Assembly (NCBI GenBank): GCA_964030785.1
Contig: OZ034978.1
Span: 19,044,953 to 19,108,952 of the forward strand
DNA from: Siderastrea siderea
Lineage: Eukaryota; Cnidaria; Anthozoa; Scleractinia; Rhizangiidae
Length of the DNA stretch: 64,000 nucleotides
Direction of reading: 5' to 3'
Made by a program: the position numbers and the translations under genes. The notes beneath the pieces were generated by a model. It was not told the DNA's origin. It searched no databases and worked only from the letters and a program-made list of their open reading frames with translations. Positions 24,367 through 37,118 of the stretch are shown here, one piece after another. Each line of letters starts with the position of its first letter. The first letter of the stretch is position 1.

Positions 24367-27300
24367 GAGCCATTTTCTGAGAATATCGAGAATCGAAAGA
24401 CACTCACGAAAAATCGAATTTTTTTTTATTTTGCCAAAACATCCCTTTGGGTAAGCTAATTCAAGAAAAAATAATCCAAAGTTCCAACGACTTATTTAAC
24501 GGACGAAAATTTAAAAAGTTCGAAAAATGCATAAAATGGCGGTTTTGGGGTCTCTAAACGGGTCAAATTCTCACTCAACTTTAGGACGCCGGTGAGAGCG
24601 TAAAAAAGATTCTTTTAAAACGAAACAAACCATGAACATTATTTAACCTTTGCACTTTAAAACTGTGTAATAAATTTGTCAATGTTTGGTTTCAAACATT
24701 TTCAAGCGGCGTTCTTATCGAGCCGCTCTTAACCTCGTTTATCACAAGGTAAAATGAAGGCCAACTTCGGCCACGTAAAACGGCATCTGGTATGTATCAT
24801 TCAACGATTAAGACTACACAGAAAAAAAGCTCTGTCATTGCACTCTTAACCAGGAAAGTTACAGCTTTGGGAATTAAATACTTCTCCGTCAGTAAATTTT
24901 TACTGTTTAGTGATCTGAGCGGGTAGAATTATATGCGAATTACAGATTTAATTCCTGAAATATTGCTAACAATTACAAAGGTCGTCAAAAATAGGCTTAC
25001 CATTAGTTACACATGCATGCACAATGTTTTTCCTGATCTTTAAAAGAAGGTTCTGCTTTCTTGAGTGGTGCTGAGTCTTATTATGTTAAAACAAAGCAGA
25101 TTTTTAACGGCATTTCAACAAGACAGGAATCCACTCATTCAACTGAACCAAGATAACATCGAAAACAGTGTGAAACAACGTATTATGCCGCCTACCTTGC
25201 CAACCAAAAAAGCAACAATACAATGGAAAAACATTCCAAACTGTAAACAAACGAATTTTCAGTATCCTTATTAAGCGAAGATAATTTAAACTCATCGCGT
25301 AGAGGAATATGCGGAAAGACAGGTGACCTCTGTACTGACCCGCACGTGTCACACCACACTGACAGAGAGAGTCACGTATTCGAGTTCTGTCATGTGATTT
25401 GAGATAAAAACTTGGTGGAAAGTTAAAAAGAAAAAAAAAACTTGCAACACTTAGCCAGTACTTTGCTGGATTACATGTTAGCATAAGCTTCACAAAGGAG
25501 TTTTTACGGTCACGACTCTTTCTATAAAGAGTGGTAATTTGATACGTACTTGTTGTTGTAATTTTACTTCTAATTTAATTACGCTCATGAAGTAAAATAA
25601 ATATTGCAGTAAGTTACGTTCAGCGTGTGTAAGTACTGTTGTATCGCGTCAAGTAGTTTTTCCGCTTTTCTGGAGAGGGTTACTGCCTGTGGATTAAGCA
25701 GTGATTACCCTGGCCACGTTGAAGTTGTTTCCCTAAAAGAATGCATAAGACACATCTCACAGCATCTTCAATTGCACGGACAAAGTGCAGATAAAGCGGT
25801 TGACAGTGAATTCAAGTTGTTAGCCCGAGCAGGTAATGTTATTGTATTTTGTTCTGGATTTACTGACTTCATAGCACTCGGCGTCCCTTAATCTAGGTTC
25901 TGCAGAGTCGCGCTACTCCTGTTCCCTCCGGCGCCGGGAGGGGGGGAGGGAGAGAACGGGGTCTTTTGACCAATGTGTGGGTGTAAGGTGACGCTGCGAG
26001 TTTGACACCCGGACCCTGTTTAGGACAGAAAAACGAAATCTAATGTCGATCGTGCTGACCATACCCGGTTGGGGAAAATGCGCATAAAATTTTATACCAT
26101 GTTTAGGGGCAGAGACCAAAAAATCATACCCTGTCCAGCGGCACACGCCAGTACTGACCACATAAGGCAGTAACCCTCCCTTCCGGGGGGGGGGGGGGGG
26201 CGTCCTTAGCCTTACCTCGCTCAACTGTAGCACAATATTCATCGATGATAGCACGATGTGATTATTGAACTTCCCCTAATGTAATCTTCCTTGGCAGCAG
26301 TTTCAGCGAGCGAGACGCGGAAGCCACGCGGGCCCATGTGAGAACTCGCCCACATGATACCTTTTCTCGCTTTGCTATTTTTAGCTTGCGCTTCTTTGGT
26401 TCCTTTGCGTCATGAGGTTGGAAGCTTAGAGTTGAAAGTGTATTAATCTTTGATTTTTGGTTATTTAGGCATATTTTTTTTTCAGTAGAAGAGTCTCACC
26501 TGTCATTAACAATATGTCCTCGCCACAGCTGTGGCTGTTTTATGCGCGGCCATTTCAGGAGGAACACTTCATCTCACTGTAGAGTAACTCCAGCGAATAC
26601 CAAACTCCACTCTGTGGCGAGGACATATTGTCAATGACAGGTGAGACTCTTCTACTGAAAAAAAAAATATGCCTAAATAACCAAAAATCAAAGATAAATA
26701 TACTATGAACTCTAAGCTTTCAACCTCATGACGCAAAAACCAAAAAAGTGCAAGCTAAAATGGCAAAGTGAGAAAAGGTATCATGTGGGCAAGTTCACGC
26801 ATGGGCCTGCGTGGCTTCTGCGTCTCGCTCACTCGAACTGCTACCAAGGAAGATTGCAATGAAGTTGAATTTTCGGCGTCTGAAATCATACCGTGCTATC
26901 GTCGTGCTAAACACGGCACCACCTACCCCCCTGGCCGGAAGGGAGGGTTACCCCCTTATCTGGACTATACTGCGGTGTGCCGCTGGACAGGATACGGTTT
27001 TTGGTCTCTGTCCCTAAACATGGTATATAATTTTATGCGCATCTTCCCCCCCCCCCAAATTAAGGATGCAAAATGGCGCGTTTTCCTCTTCGTGCGACTT
27101 CAACATTGATTTTGGAGGGGTAGGGCGGTTTCTGTTCCATGTTATTCAGTCCGGGATTGTAGATTAAGGAACGCTGAGTGCCACGAAGTACCTGTGGCCA
27201 AAATTATGGAACACAGTAATTCCAGAACAAAATGCAATAACATTATTTGCTCGGGCTATTCAAAGAAACAACTTGATTTCACTGTCAACCGCTTTATCTG

Positions 27301-28684
27301 CACTTGGTCGCAATTAAAGATGCTGCGAGATGTCTCTTGTGCATTCTTTTAGGGAAACAACTTCAGCGTGGCCTGGGTAATCACTGCTTAATCCACAGGC
27401 AGTAAACCTCTCCAGAAGTGCGGAAAAACTACTTCACGCCATATATCAGTACAACACACCCTGAACAAAACTTACTGTAATATACCTACATTGCAAAATT
27501 ACCGCACTTTGTAGAAAGAGTCGTGACCGTGAAAACTCCTTTGTGGAGGCTAACATGTAATCCAACAACTGAATGTACTGGCTATCTGTTGGAAGTTTCT
27601 TTTTTCTTTTAATTTCCCACCAAGTTTTTATTCCAGTATTTATATCTCAAATCACATGACAGAACTCGAATACGTGACTCTCTCTGTCAGTGTGGTGTGA
27701 CACGTGCGGGTCAGTACAGAGGTCACCTGTCTTTCCGCATATTCCTCTACGCGATGAGTTTAAATTATCTTCGCTCAATCAGGATACTGAAAATTCGTTT
27801 GTTTACAGTTTGGAATGTTTTTCTACTGTATTGTTGCTTTTTTGGTTGGCAAGGTAGGCGGCATAATACGTTGTTTCACACTGTTTTCGATGTTATCTTG
27901 GTTCAGTTGAATGAGTGGATTCCTGTCTTGTTGAAATGCCGTTAAAAATCTGCTTTGTTTTAACATAATAAGACTCAGCACCACTCAAGAAAGCAGAACC
28001 TTCTTTTAAAGATCAGGAAAAACATTGTGCATGCATATGTGTAACTAATGGTAAGCCTATTTTTGACGACCTTTGTAATTGTTAGCAATATTTCAGGAAT
28101 TAAATCTGTAATTCGCATATAATTCTACCCGCTCAGATCACTAAACAGTAAAAATTTACTGACGGAGAAGTATTTAATTCCCAAAGCTGTAACTTTCCTG
28201 GTTAAGAGTGCAATGACAGAGCTTTTTTTCTGTGTAGTCTTAATCGTTGAATGATACATACCAGATTCCGTTTTACGTGGCCGAAGTTGGCCTTCATTTT
28301 ACCTTGTGATAAACGAGGTTAAGAGCGGCTCGATAAGAACGCCGCTTGAAAATGTTTGAAACCAAACATTGACAAATTTATTACACAGTTTTAAAGTACA
28401 AAGGTTAAATAATGTTCATGGTTTGTTTCGTTTTAAAAGAATCTTTTTTATGCTCTCACCGGTGTCCTAAAGTTGAGTGAGAATTTGACCCGTTTAGAGA
28501 CCCCAAAACCGCCATTTTATGCATTTTTCGAACTTTTTAAATTTTCGTCCGTTAAATAAGTCGTTGGAACTTTGGATTATTTTTTCTTGAATTAGCTTAC
28601 CCAAAGGGATGTTTTGGCAAAATAAAAAAAAATTCGATTTTTCGTGAGTGTCTTTCGATTCTCGATATTCTCAGAAAATGGCTC
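24367..28684. mobile_element. 4.3 kb palindromic foldback element flanked by TTAA
   Basis: Two arms of about 2.1 kb are nearly exact complements. The outer ends read GAGCCATTTTCTGAGAATAT on each side, and the inner ends meet around 26,530-26,620 near CATATTGTCAATGACAGG. TTAA flanks both ends (24363-24366 and 28685-28688), as in the piggyBac-type target choice. The arms differ mainly by small indels and by a stretch near 25,900-26,260 compared with 26,880-27,120. No transposase is recognised, so it is a non-autonomous foldback. It lies in intron 7 of pseudogene B and accounts for most of that intron's length. Confidence 0.85.
25104..25493 (-). other. Unrecognised frame inside the palindrome's left arm
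   Basis: 129 codons, mirrored by an 82-codon frame at 27697-27945 on the plus strand in the other arm. Both contain SLCQCGVTRAGQYRGHLSFR-like sequence, but the upstream portions differ in frame. There is no known domain. It may be a chance frame kept by recent arm homogenisation. I do not assert that it is translated. Confidence 0.2.
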
Positions 28685-28688
28685 TTAA

Positions 28689-29364
28689 ATGACAAAAGCC
28701 GCAAAAAATTGACATAGAAAAATTCAAAGCTATCTCAGTTTTATCAGGTTACATTGCAGGGTTTCAAGGGTCTAAGACAGCAAAAAAATGAGCATGAGCT
28801 GAGGCTTTATTGCTTCATGGGTTTCTAAAGCTGAGGCTCTAGGGCTCCATGGGTAACTTATAACTGAACTAACTTATGCTGAGTGCCATACTCTAGCATA
28901 ATTTTCCCATACCCCGTTAATAGGGGTACACAATTCTCAGGCCAATCGGTGGTCGTATCAGGGAGGTTTCACTGCACTCTCCATAGTGGAATATCATACT
29001 TGCGTTCAGCGCTCTTCGGGTTGAAGGATTACTCTTCATGACGAGCTCCGCTATCGGAAAAAGGGCCCCAAGGAAAGCAACCAGCTGCAGCTAGTTTTTC
29101 TTCCAGGTTTGTGACTCTTAGCCCAGGCGGTTACTAATACTAGAACAATTATAGTAAATGAAACATCTTTCGTTGGCAACAAGGAACCCAGTACACGTGG
29201 TCACAAGAGGATTGAGTTTGTTCGTTCTCGTCCTTACTCCTAAGGTTTTTTCCGGGTTCTTTGATTTTCCTCCGTCTACAAAAACATTTTTTTTTAATTC
29301 CAATTCGATCCGTAATCCGAGAAACATACCTTTATTAAATAACTTTCCTAGGGTTAAGTCTTAC
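28689..29364. other. Rest of locus B intron 7
   Basis: Non-coding DNA between the palindrome and exon 7. Part of it (28,980-29,120) resembles the matching intron of locus C near 45,900-46,000 (words such as GTTTGTGACTCTTAGCCCAG compared with TTTCACTCTTAGCTCAG). Confidence 0.45.
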
Positions 29365-29473
29365 CTGATAGTGGTAGGATACAATTCAACAGTGAACACA
29401 TAAATTCCCAAGAAAGTCGCGAAGATGAAGGCTTTGCCAATGACAACAAATACGAGGAGGACATTGGGAGGTA

Positions 29474-29580
29474 ACCAAAACCGCAATACCGCGAAAATAA
29501 TCGGCAAAAAACCGCAATACCGCATCGAAAATTGATAGAATACCGAAACCGCATTTCGAAATGCCATTTTATTGTTTACC
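29474..29580. repeat. ACCGCAATACCGC-type short repeat at exon 7 border
   Basis: Three imperfect copies of AAACCGCAATACCGC or ATACCGAAACCGC abut the homologous start of exon 7 of locus B, exactly where the acceptor AG should be. It looks like a local insertion or expansion that erased the splice site. Confidence 0.55.
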
Positions 29581-30900
29581 ATAAGCTGCATCTCGCCATA
29601 TTGTTCAGAATCGCCTTAACCTTTAAGTATTCGTTCGCGTTGGCATTGAATAAATTAAGGTAAGTATTTGTTTTATTAGCAAAATTCCACGCAAAATAGC
29701 ACAGGAACATCCTTTTGCATGTTCAAAAATAAAATCATCTCATAGACTTACCTTAGCGATTACAATACTGATCTCAGCTGTTCTTTTATGTCACTAGAAT
29801 AAGAAACTTTGCTTCATATTTTCTCCAAGTCTTTGGAAACAATGTCGTTTTCAATGATGGCCCTGCCATCAAACCACTAACATCGTCTACGTGTACAAAT
29901 GGACAACAGCAAATCACAGGGGATCTTGCAGAGAGAGTCACCTCAGTACAATAACCGATCGATTATTGAAGCCAACAACTTTTCCGAACTGGGGCCGTGA
30001 GCGAAGGAGAAATGTTGCGGAACTACCAATTTCCCCTTGGAGCACTGATCCATTTCCATCAGCACCCCATCAGCACCTTCACTTCGACCTGTTCGTCACT
30101 GCTGGCGTCATATTCATCCTCATGGTCTTCTGTCGTGTCACGCGTGTCGTGTAACAAAGGTGACGGGTCTGTCTAATACGATACACTGTCGATGGTACAT
30201 GTACTCGGGTAGAGTGCCATGATTCGCCATCGTTGTTTCTTAGTACACTGTAAGTTGTCTTACAGCAGCTACATAGGGAGAGGCCCAGCCCCGTAGAAGA
30301 GCACAGTTGGCTTGGGATTTTTCAACGACTCGCAAAGGTTCCATGATGGGCATGTTTGAAAACGAAATTGACTCCTCCTCTGGCTTAGGGTGCCATGACT
30401 TTTTGATTGGATATTAAAACTATAACATCTTACATTAACTGAAACTGTTGGTAATAGAATCCCAAGGGGTGAATAATCAAATAAAAACTAGTGAGGGGTA
30501 CAATCCGGCAGTGCTCTATTTTTCAAAACGAAATTTGGGAATTTTGTCCAGTTTTCGAACTTGTGAAAGCCAGGTCAAATAAGTAAGATGGGGGCCCTAA
30601 TTTGCTATTTTGCTGGAAACCCAATAGATTAATTTTAAAAGATAACGTATGCTTCTGAAAGTAAGTAAACGTTTAGCGTAGCTCAAAAACGAACTGTAAT
30701 GCTTAGATCGTATACCAACCTTCATCCGAGGGAAAAGCCAGAACTAACATCCCTGCAAGTCCACCAGTGATCATAAAGGAAGCATAAGGGATACGACGGC
30801 CAAATCTAAATGAACAGAGGAATAATCAAACCTGGTTTCCAAACGGATGTCATTGGATAAAACGGCTTTCACTCGTTTGTCACGAAAGTCTGCCCAATCA

Positions 30901-31193
30901 TAGCCTGAGAAAACAGCCGACGTTTCGGGAGGTCGCCACTTGAGCCCTCGCAAAACGACGTCTGAGTAACGAGTGCAGAAATTCCATACTGATGACGTGT
31001 CACTACCCAGATCTTGGTAGTGCTTCTGATTGGTTGAAACGAAGTTCCCGCGCGTTTCAACCAATCAGAAGCACTATCTAGATCTTGGTAGTGATGCGTC
31101 ATCAGTATGGAATTTCTGCGCTCGTTACTCAGACGTCGATTTGCGAGGGATCAAGTGGCGACCTCGGGAAACGTCGGCTGTTTTCTCAGGCTA
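30901..31193. mobile_element. 293 bp MITE with 9 bp target duplication
   Basis: The termini TAGCCTGAGAAAACAGCCGA and TCGGCTGTTTTCTCAGGCTA are complementary, and the arms continue to a TTGGTTGAAACG centre. GCCCAATCA lies on both sides (30892-30900 and 31194-31202). The corresponding intron of locus C (about 47,046-47,244) lacks the insert. The 9 bp duplication fits Mutator-like elements better than hAT. Confidence 0.9.
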
Positions 31194-33118
31194 GCCCAAT
31201 CACAGCAAACGCCAAACAACACATTATACGGTGGGCTATTGAACCAACTAAGCAGAGCCCGTAGGAAAAACCTGTTTGTTTTGACACTCAGTTAGTGTAA
31301 CGAATATACGTACAATACCTTGACATCAAAACCCAGAGTAGCACTGCTCCCGGACCTCCAACAATAGTCAAGAGGAAGAAATTCAGGTACATGTCTCCCG
31401 CCCAGTTTCAAACATTCAGGCTTATACCAAAGTAAACCAAACCGTTTACCCACCTGCAACAAAAGAACTTTATCAAAGAGTCTTCATAGCAGAGGCTTGT
31501 TCAAGACCTCAATGTCCCTTGTTTTTCCTTGTTTTTGTTGATCGATTAAAAGGAGGTAAGGACAGATTTATTTTCGAAATCTTGCGTTGGCGTTGACAGC
31601 CTTTGAAGGAAGAAATCAATCCTGAATCAAAATGGCCAATTTAGCCTGATTTCCTTATTTTGTTGGAATGCAACCGTTCAGTAGACTAAATACAAAGTAA
31701 AGAACTTGGTTCGTAAGGCTAACTTGAATGCATACAAAGTAAAATTCCGCTGGCGGCCACTTTTGCAAAAGTACTATTTTCCAGCATCAATTCAAAATTG
31801 TAATAAAAATACCACCCCAGAAACAAGTGCCAGGATAACCCACCATAACCTCACTCTCAGAAACACACAGGATTTATTACAACAGTTTTTTTAAACAAAT
31901 TACTGTAATCTTTGTAAATTTCAATATTTACTGGACTGCAAACACAGACTGATTTCGGGCTGACGTTTCTTTCTGCGAAAATTGCACCTGTGCGCACAGG
32001 CTTTATACCCGGTTTATACTTACCAGTTAAAGCCACAAAGGAAAGTTCGTTTCCTGAGCCTCGGGGTCCTCAACATATCCAGAATACCGCTGTTTTTCTT
32101 GCTCTCAATCTGATTTCTAACCTCTTCCTTTTTGAATGGCGTGTTTGAGTTGAGTCGAGTCGATATCCACCCGATTTCTCTTTGCGTACTTCATGAGCAG
32201 TTCGTAAGCTTCGTCTAGACGGTTTTGGGCGATAAGCCAGCGAGGAGACTCAGGAATAATCCTTGCAAACAACGAAAACGACATGAATTACAAATACCCA
32301 GTCATTTAATAAGCAAGCCGGCTTCGAGTTTCACTGAACCCGGGCGTGAGCTATTTGTCTGGGCAATGACATTTCATTGCAGTGAAAAGTGATCTACACT
32401 ACATGCTATCTCACTATTGCCTGTAGATGCCGAAGTAGCTAAGTATTAAGGTCCTAAACGAAAGGGGTGGGGATGGGTGCGTGGGAGGTATTTGGAGCCC
32501 TGACATGCTTGCGAAGGAGCCCAAAACCCGTAGCTCCTGAGGTTCCGAACAAGAAATGCCGATTCTGGGACCCTGGTGCAATGCCATGGAGCCCACTCCC
32601 AAAAGAGCCTCAATTTTTCTGTCTTGAAGCCTTGGAGCCCTGCAAGGTTTAAGCTGGAGCTTTGGTTCCTTACATCCCTTTGGGACCCAAACGTACAGCA
32701 GCAAATGTCTAAAGAACAAAATTCGTTTACCACCAGCAGAGCAGCAGCGGTACTCCAGGTAAAGACACGGCCAGCATCAGATACCTCCAAATCCCGAATG
32801 AGATAAGCTAAGAGCAAGAGTATAGTGAAGCCAAAAACTGACGAACATGTTGTTAACGAATCCTCCGGCTGTGCGATTGCCAATCTGAATGATCTCCATA
32901 CAGTAGACGAACCGAGAAAGAAGGCAGCCGGCTGTGGTACTACCAGCTATGAAACAGAACAAGGAGAACAGGGAAAGGCAGTCTGCCACAGCAGATACTG
33001 TACGTCCAACGACCTGAAATATAACATATTGCATGCCATCTCTTAGACTAAAAGCAATCTTTCGTTTTTTCCAGGCGGAGGTCTAGTCATTCGTCATGCC
33101 TAAGTCAAGTCGTTGCAT

Positions 33119-33640
33119 GAAAGTCTCATCGTCACTGCCATCGTCACCTTCACAGTCGCCGCTGTGATCGTCGTCTTTGTCATCGTAACTGTCATAACTA
33201 TCGTCATCGCTATTGCGATGCTCTAACCGCTGTGCTACAAGGAGACTCGAGGCTAACTAAGTCATTGTGTTCTTTCGACGTGAAACCATCCTTTGTTAAC
33301 CTATCCTGTCCCAAGCTCCAAATGGAAATCGTCATCGTCACCGTCATCATCCTCGGTATCGTCATTGCATTTTCATTGTAATCGTCATTGCACCTTCTTC
33401 ATCAACTTCATCCTCATCGTCACCGTCACTACCACCATCATCGATAAAGCCGCTATTATTGTCACCGTCACTGCCCCCGTCATCGCTAAAGCCACTAGTA
33501 CTGTCACCGTCACTGCCACCGTCATCGCTAAAGCCACTAGTACTGTCACCGGCATTGCCATCATCAACATTGTTATCATTATTGTTATTGCCGTTGTCAT
33601 CGCTATAGTCATCTTCAAGGCTAGAAATCTGATATGGATT
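33119..33640. repeat. CATCGTCAC-type minisatellite, locus B intron
   Basis: Degenerate repeats of CATCGTCACCGTCACTGCC. A related tract lies at about 53,535-53,925 in the matching intron of locus C, so the repeat predates the B/C duplication. Frames through it (Thr/Val/Ile or Asp/Gly-rich) are artefacts. Confidence 0.8.
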
Positions 33641-34479
33641 AAGTGTCAATTCAACTCTCTCATTAAAAGCTGGGATGTAAGCCAAGAACGGTTGTTCTCA
33701 GAGTCTCATGGATGTAAATTAAAAACGTTTTCTCCAACTTTTACCCGTAACTTTTCAGGCGTCCTACTCGGCGGCGTCTGCGTTACTGCTGGTCCATAAA
33801 AAACATAAAGCGTCGCTGATTCTTTACTATAGGTAGTCAAAGGTTGAGGCCCAAGAAACACTGTTATTTTTCCATCGCGTAATTTAAAATAAACGGCCTC
33901 ACAATGCGGGCATGTGCTACTTCTGAAATTATGCTTTCAGTGAATAAGTTTTCGAGCCGACTGTTATACCTTTCATCATGTTTCGACTTTGATCGGTTAG
34001 TGGAAAGGGAAATGCACTTAGAAAATGAGTTTTTAGAGTAATACTTAGTTCCTAAAACGTATATATAATTAACTAGGTTACTGCAGTATACGTTTGCAGA
34101 TCTGAGTTTTCCTTACATTAGTCGCCAAATTTGATTCGGTCCGTGTTTCCTGTCTTGATTTGTCAGTCATGGTTCTCTCATGATGAGAAAATGATAAAGA
34201 AAGTTCACAGTTCGTTTATCTGATATTTTGGAAAGACAGTGTTAACTTTGTGGACCAATTTTATGGGAGAATTTCTTTCACTATTTCTTGGTCATGGGCA
34301 AACAAACAAACAAACAAACAAAAATCATTTAAAGATCCGTACGGCGTCCGCACAAAAAGCTAGCTGATACTCACCAAGACGAAAATACCGGAAGCTCGAG
34401 CACTACGCAAAACCATGATATGTATAAACAATTTGCTATTTTTCGAAAAAAAAAAAAACTGCGCCACGGCTCGACGTCG

Positions 34480-35955
34480 TGATTGCAAACTTCCCTCGAC
34501 ACCACAGTAGTAATGAAAAATTCCTCAAGTACTCAACTTACACTTACCGGGCTATTAAAAATGAGTTCCTTTAAATTACCTTTCGAAATGTCCGTTCCTT
34601 TTACTTATATGGAAGCCTCTTCCGGACACACACGTTGCGTGCAAAAGATTTTCAGTTATAAAATGGGGTTGGGAGGCCTGCACGACTCCTACTTCACGTT
34701 TTCGTACGCTTCGCCTTACATGTCTCGGTTTTTCGACCAATTTTGCTTCTTGTATGTTTGTAGTGGGTTTAGTAAGGAGGATTTTTAAATGGTTACTGAA
34801 TTGAGCCATTTCAACTTAAACGTCGCATTTTTAGACTTTATCTCGAGGTCATATCGATCTTTTTCTGATAACCGTTCAGTTGGATTCTTGCGGCTTGCGC
34901 GCACTGTTTGTTATTCTCCGGTAGGGTCGATATAGATGACGATATAGATGACTGAACGTGCACAAATAAAAAGACTGTGATTATAAAACTAACCATGAGT
35001 TTACTGCAACTTCCTTTTCATATCGGGCCTCCAAAACTGCTGGTGTGAGACCATCAAAATCGGCCTCTTCGCCGTCATCAGTTCTTTCACGGTCTTCTCC
35101 GTCGTCTGCAGCGAGTGGTTCGTCTTCATACGGCGTGATTTGGCTGTAAACAACTTCAACATCGCCTTCTTCCTCCTCTATGTCATCTTCTTCTACTAGG
35201 CTAGTCGACGAACCCGACATATTACTCATTTCAGAGTCACTAGACCTGTTGATTCATTCAATAACCTAGCAATATGACAGGAAATCACAGAACGCGGATA
35301 CCCTTCTGTACCCAAAATGACGTCACAACATGAAATTTTGGGAATCGACTCGACCCAGTCTCCTGACCATTTTTGAAGGCAAAATAGCCCAACTTTACGC
35401 GCTTATAAAGTCGCCAATTTTTACCCTGAACATCTCAAACTTTGGAATCGTGTATTTTAAAGGTAACGGTTTCTTATTAGACAAAAACAAATTTCGCATC
35501 ATGGGCACTTTAAGCAACTCACTGAATCGAATCACTGAACCTTAACAGGCGCACCCAACGAGAAACTTTTAGCAAAATACCTGAGATATCATTTTCAGCT
35601 TTCTTAGATTGTTTCTGACCTTTTTAAAGGCATATTTGTGTAAGCTAATACAGATTGGTCTATTCGGCGTTCTTAGCTGAAAATTTAGGCCACAGAAAAT
35701 TTTAGGAAACAGAATCCTATCCGCCGAATTTCCGAGCTGCTGATTTTTCTCCGAAAATGCTAGCTGACCTCTTTTGCACTCTAAACGACATATTTGTCCC
35801 TATGAAAACAACAGGAACTAATGAATCCTCTTGTTACGAAAGTCCGAGGTGATGTTTCGCCAAAGAAAATTCTCTAGCTTTCACCGCAACTGAATCCGAA
35901 TATCTCAGGCGATTTTAGGCCTTCCGAACAGATATTTCCCGAAACGAACCGTTGG
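34480..35955 (-). repeat. Dispersed repeat X, locus B copy
   Basis: The complement of this block matches 50,200-51,120 in ordered segments. Shared words include GGAGAATAACAAAC, AAAATCCTCC, CGTGCAGGCCT, AACAAGAGGA-type text, CATATTTGT and CCGAATTTCCGAGCTGC. The copies differ by large indels; only this copy contains the acidic open frame at 34994-35229. Confidence 0.65.
34994..35229 (-). CDS. Acidic N-terminal exon, P2RX7_C-like protein (tentative)
   Basis: An ATG-initiated exon of 79 codons ends at a possible GTTAGT donor. Seen: a Ser-rich start, a Glu/Asp tract (EEDDIEEEEGDVEV), an ITPYEDEPLA word, another acidic stretch, then DGLTPAVLEARYEKEVAVNSW. This order (PY.YEPL, acidic linker, L.PAVLEAR, N.W) is how many cnidarian proteins carrying the P2X7-receptor C-terminal zinc domain begin, with a Cys-rich WCKCG block next. 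I do not see that next exon intact in the 500 bp downstream. The block is part of a dispersed repeat, so it may be a gene fragment moved with a transposon. Family call is from memory of the pattern and is uncertain. Confidence 0.35.
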
Positions 35956-37118
35956 GTGCCCCTGCCTTAAATATCACTTATCATCAGCGTCAAAATGACA
36001 ATAGATGGTTTACTATTATAAATTTAGTGTCGACGAGGTCAACTAAAAAAAAGAAAGTAAATAGGCTGTATTAACAATTGATCTTGAGCGATAAACAATT
36101 CATCCAGCTGGGATGTCGATTTCATTCATGCCTAGTTTAACTTATACAACGTGCTAAACCGTTTGTTAGCTTCTTCGGCTGCGAGTCCACGGGGCTCCCG
36201 TAAAACGAAACTTCTTGCTGCTGAGATCAGATCGAGTTGCACACATTCAAGCAGGAGGAGGCATTAAAGAGGCAACTGAGCGAAATGCCTCTTTGAGACA
36301 ATTTATCGTTGTTCCTTCAAACCTCAGTATGAGCCCCTTTTAAACATAGTTTTTACTGTGGCTGTTGAAGCTCGGTTTATAGCGTTATTTATTATTTTTT
36401 CCTTATTCCAGGGCAAGAAATTATTGTTCTTCAATTCTGATGTGACAAAGGGATTCAACATTTATCAATAAAGTATTATGCAAGTCTTCATTTAGCCAGT
36501 GCGCTACAGCGAAGACCAACGTTTCTGTTGTGCAACGATTGCTCAGATAGAAGCAAGTGGTAGCACGTATTACTTGATTTCTTAGAGTGAAGGCCTTCTG
36601 GTAGTCTAGGTAACATGGTGTTGTCTGAGAGGGTTAACGTTGTCCAATACCGCCGACCTAATACTAACGACCTGAACTGAAAGACCGTTTTCGATCTGTA
36701 CAGATGGACAACTTCTCTTGACCCTGAAGAGAGTTCAGTGTGTCGATTCGAAAAATACGGGTCGAGTCAGGTCGACTCCGCGCTGAGCCGAAACATTTGT
36801 GGGTGTTTCTTAATGAGATGCACTTTTCGGGTCGACAACCTGCACTTTACGGGTCGACTACTTTGGTCAATCCGTATAAGGTCCGATATTGTACTTTGAT
36901 TTTTCAGGGTCATATCAGGTAGAGCTCTGGACATGGGTGCTGTCTACTTGATGGGCATCTTAGTAGTGGAATTTCTCCTATGCTGTCTATCCAATGGGCT
37001 TAAAGAAGACTTACTCTGAACCAGCTTGCTTTTTGTACCAGTATGCGTGGAAAGCTTTCTAAAGTTCTGCATGATGGCTTACACGTAAGGCAAAAGTGAT
37101 GATAAAAAATTACATTCC
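35956..37118. other. Locus B intron, no gene recognised
   Basis: AT-rich DNA with a local GGGTCGAC-rich patch at 36,750-36,880. Short frames only. Confidence 0.3.

Noticed and set aside
33293..33799. 168-codon Ile/Val/Thr-rich frame
   Set aside because: It runs through the CATCGTCAC minisatellite. The opposite strand is Asp/Gly-rich for the same reason.
34371..34410. Exon 2 of pseudogene B
   Set aside because: Only the last 20 bp and a GTGAGT donor resemble locus C. The rest does not align, so it is mentioned as weak rather than annotated.
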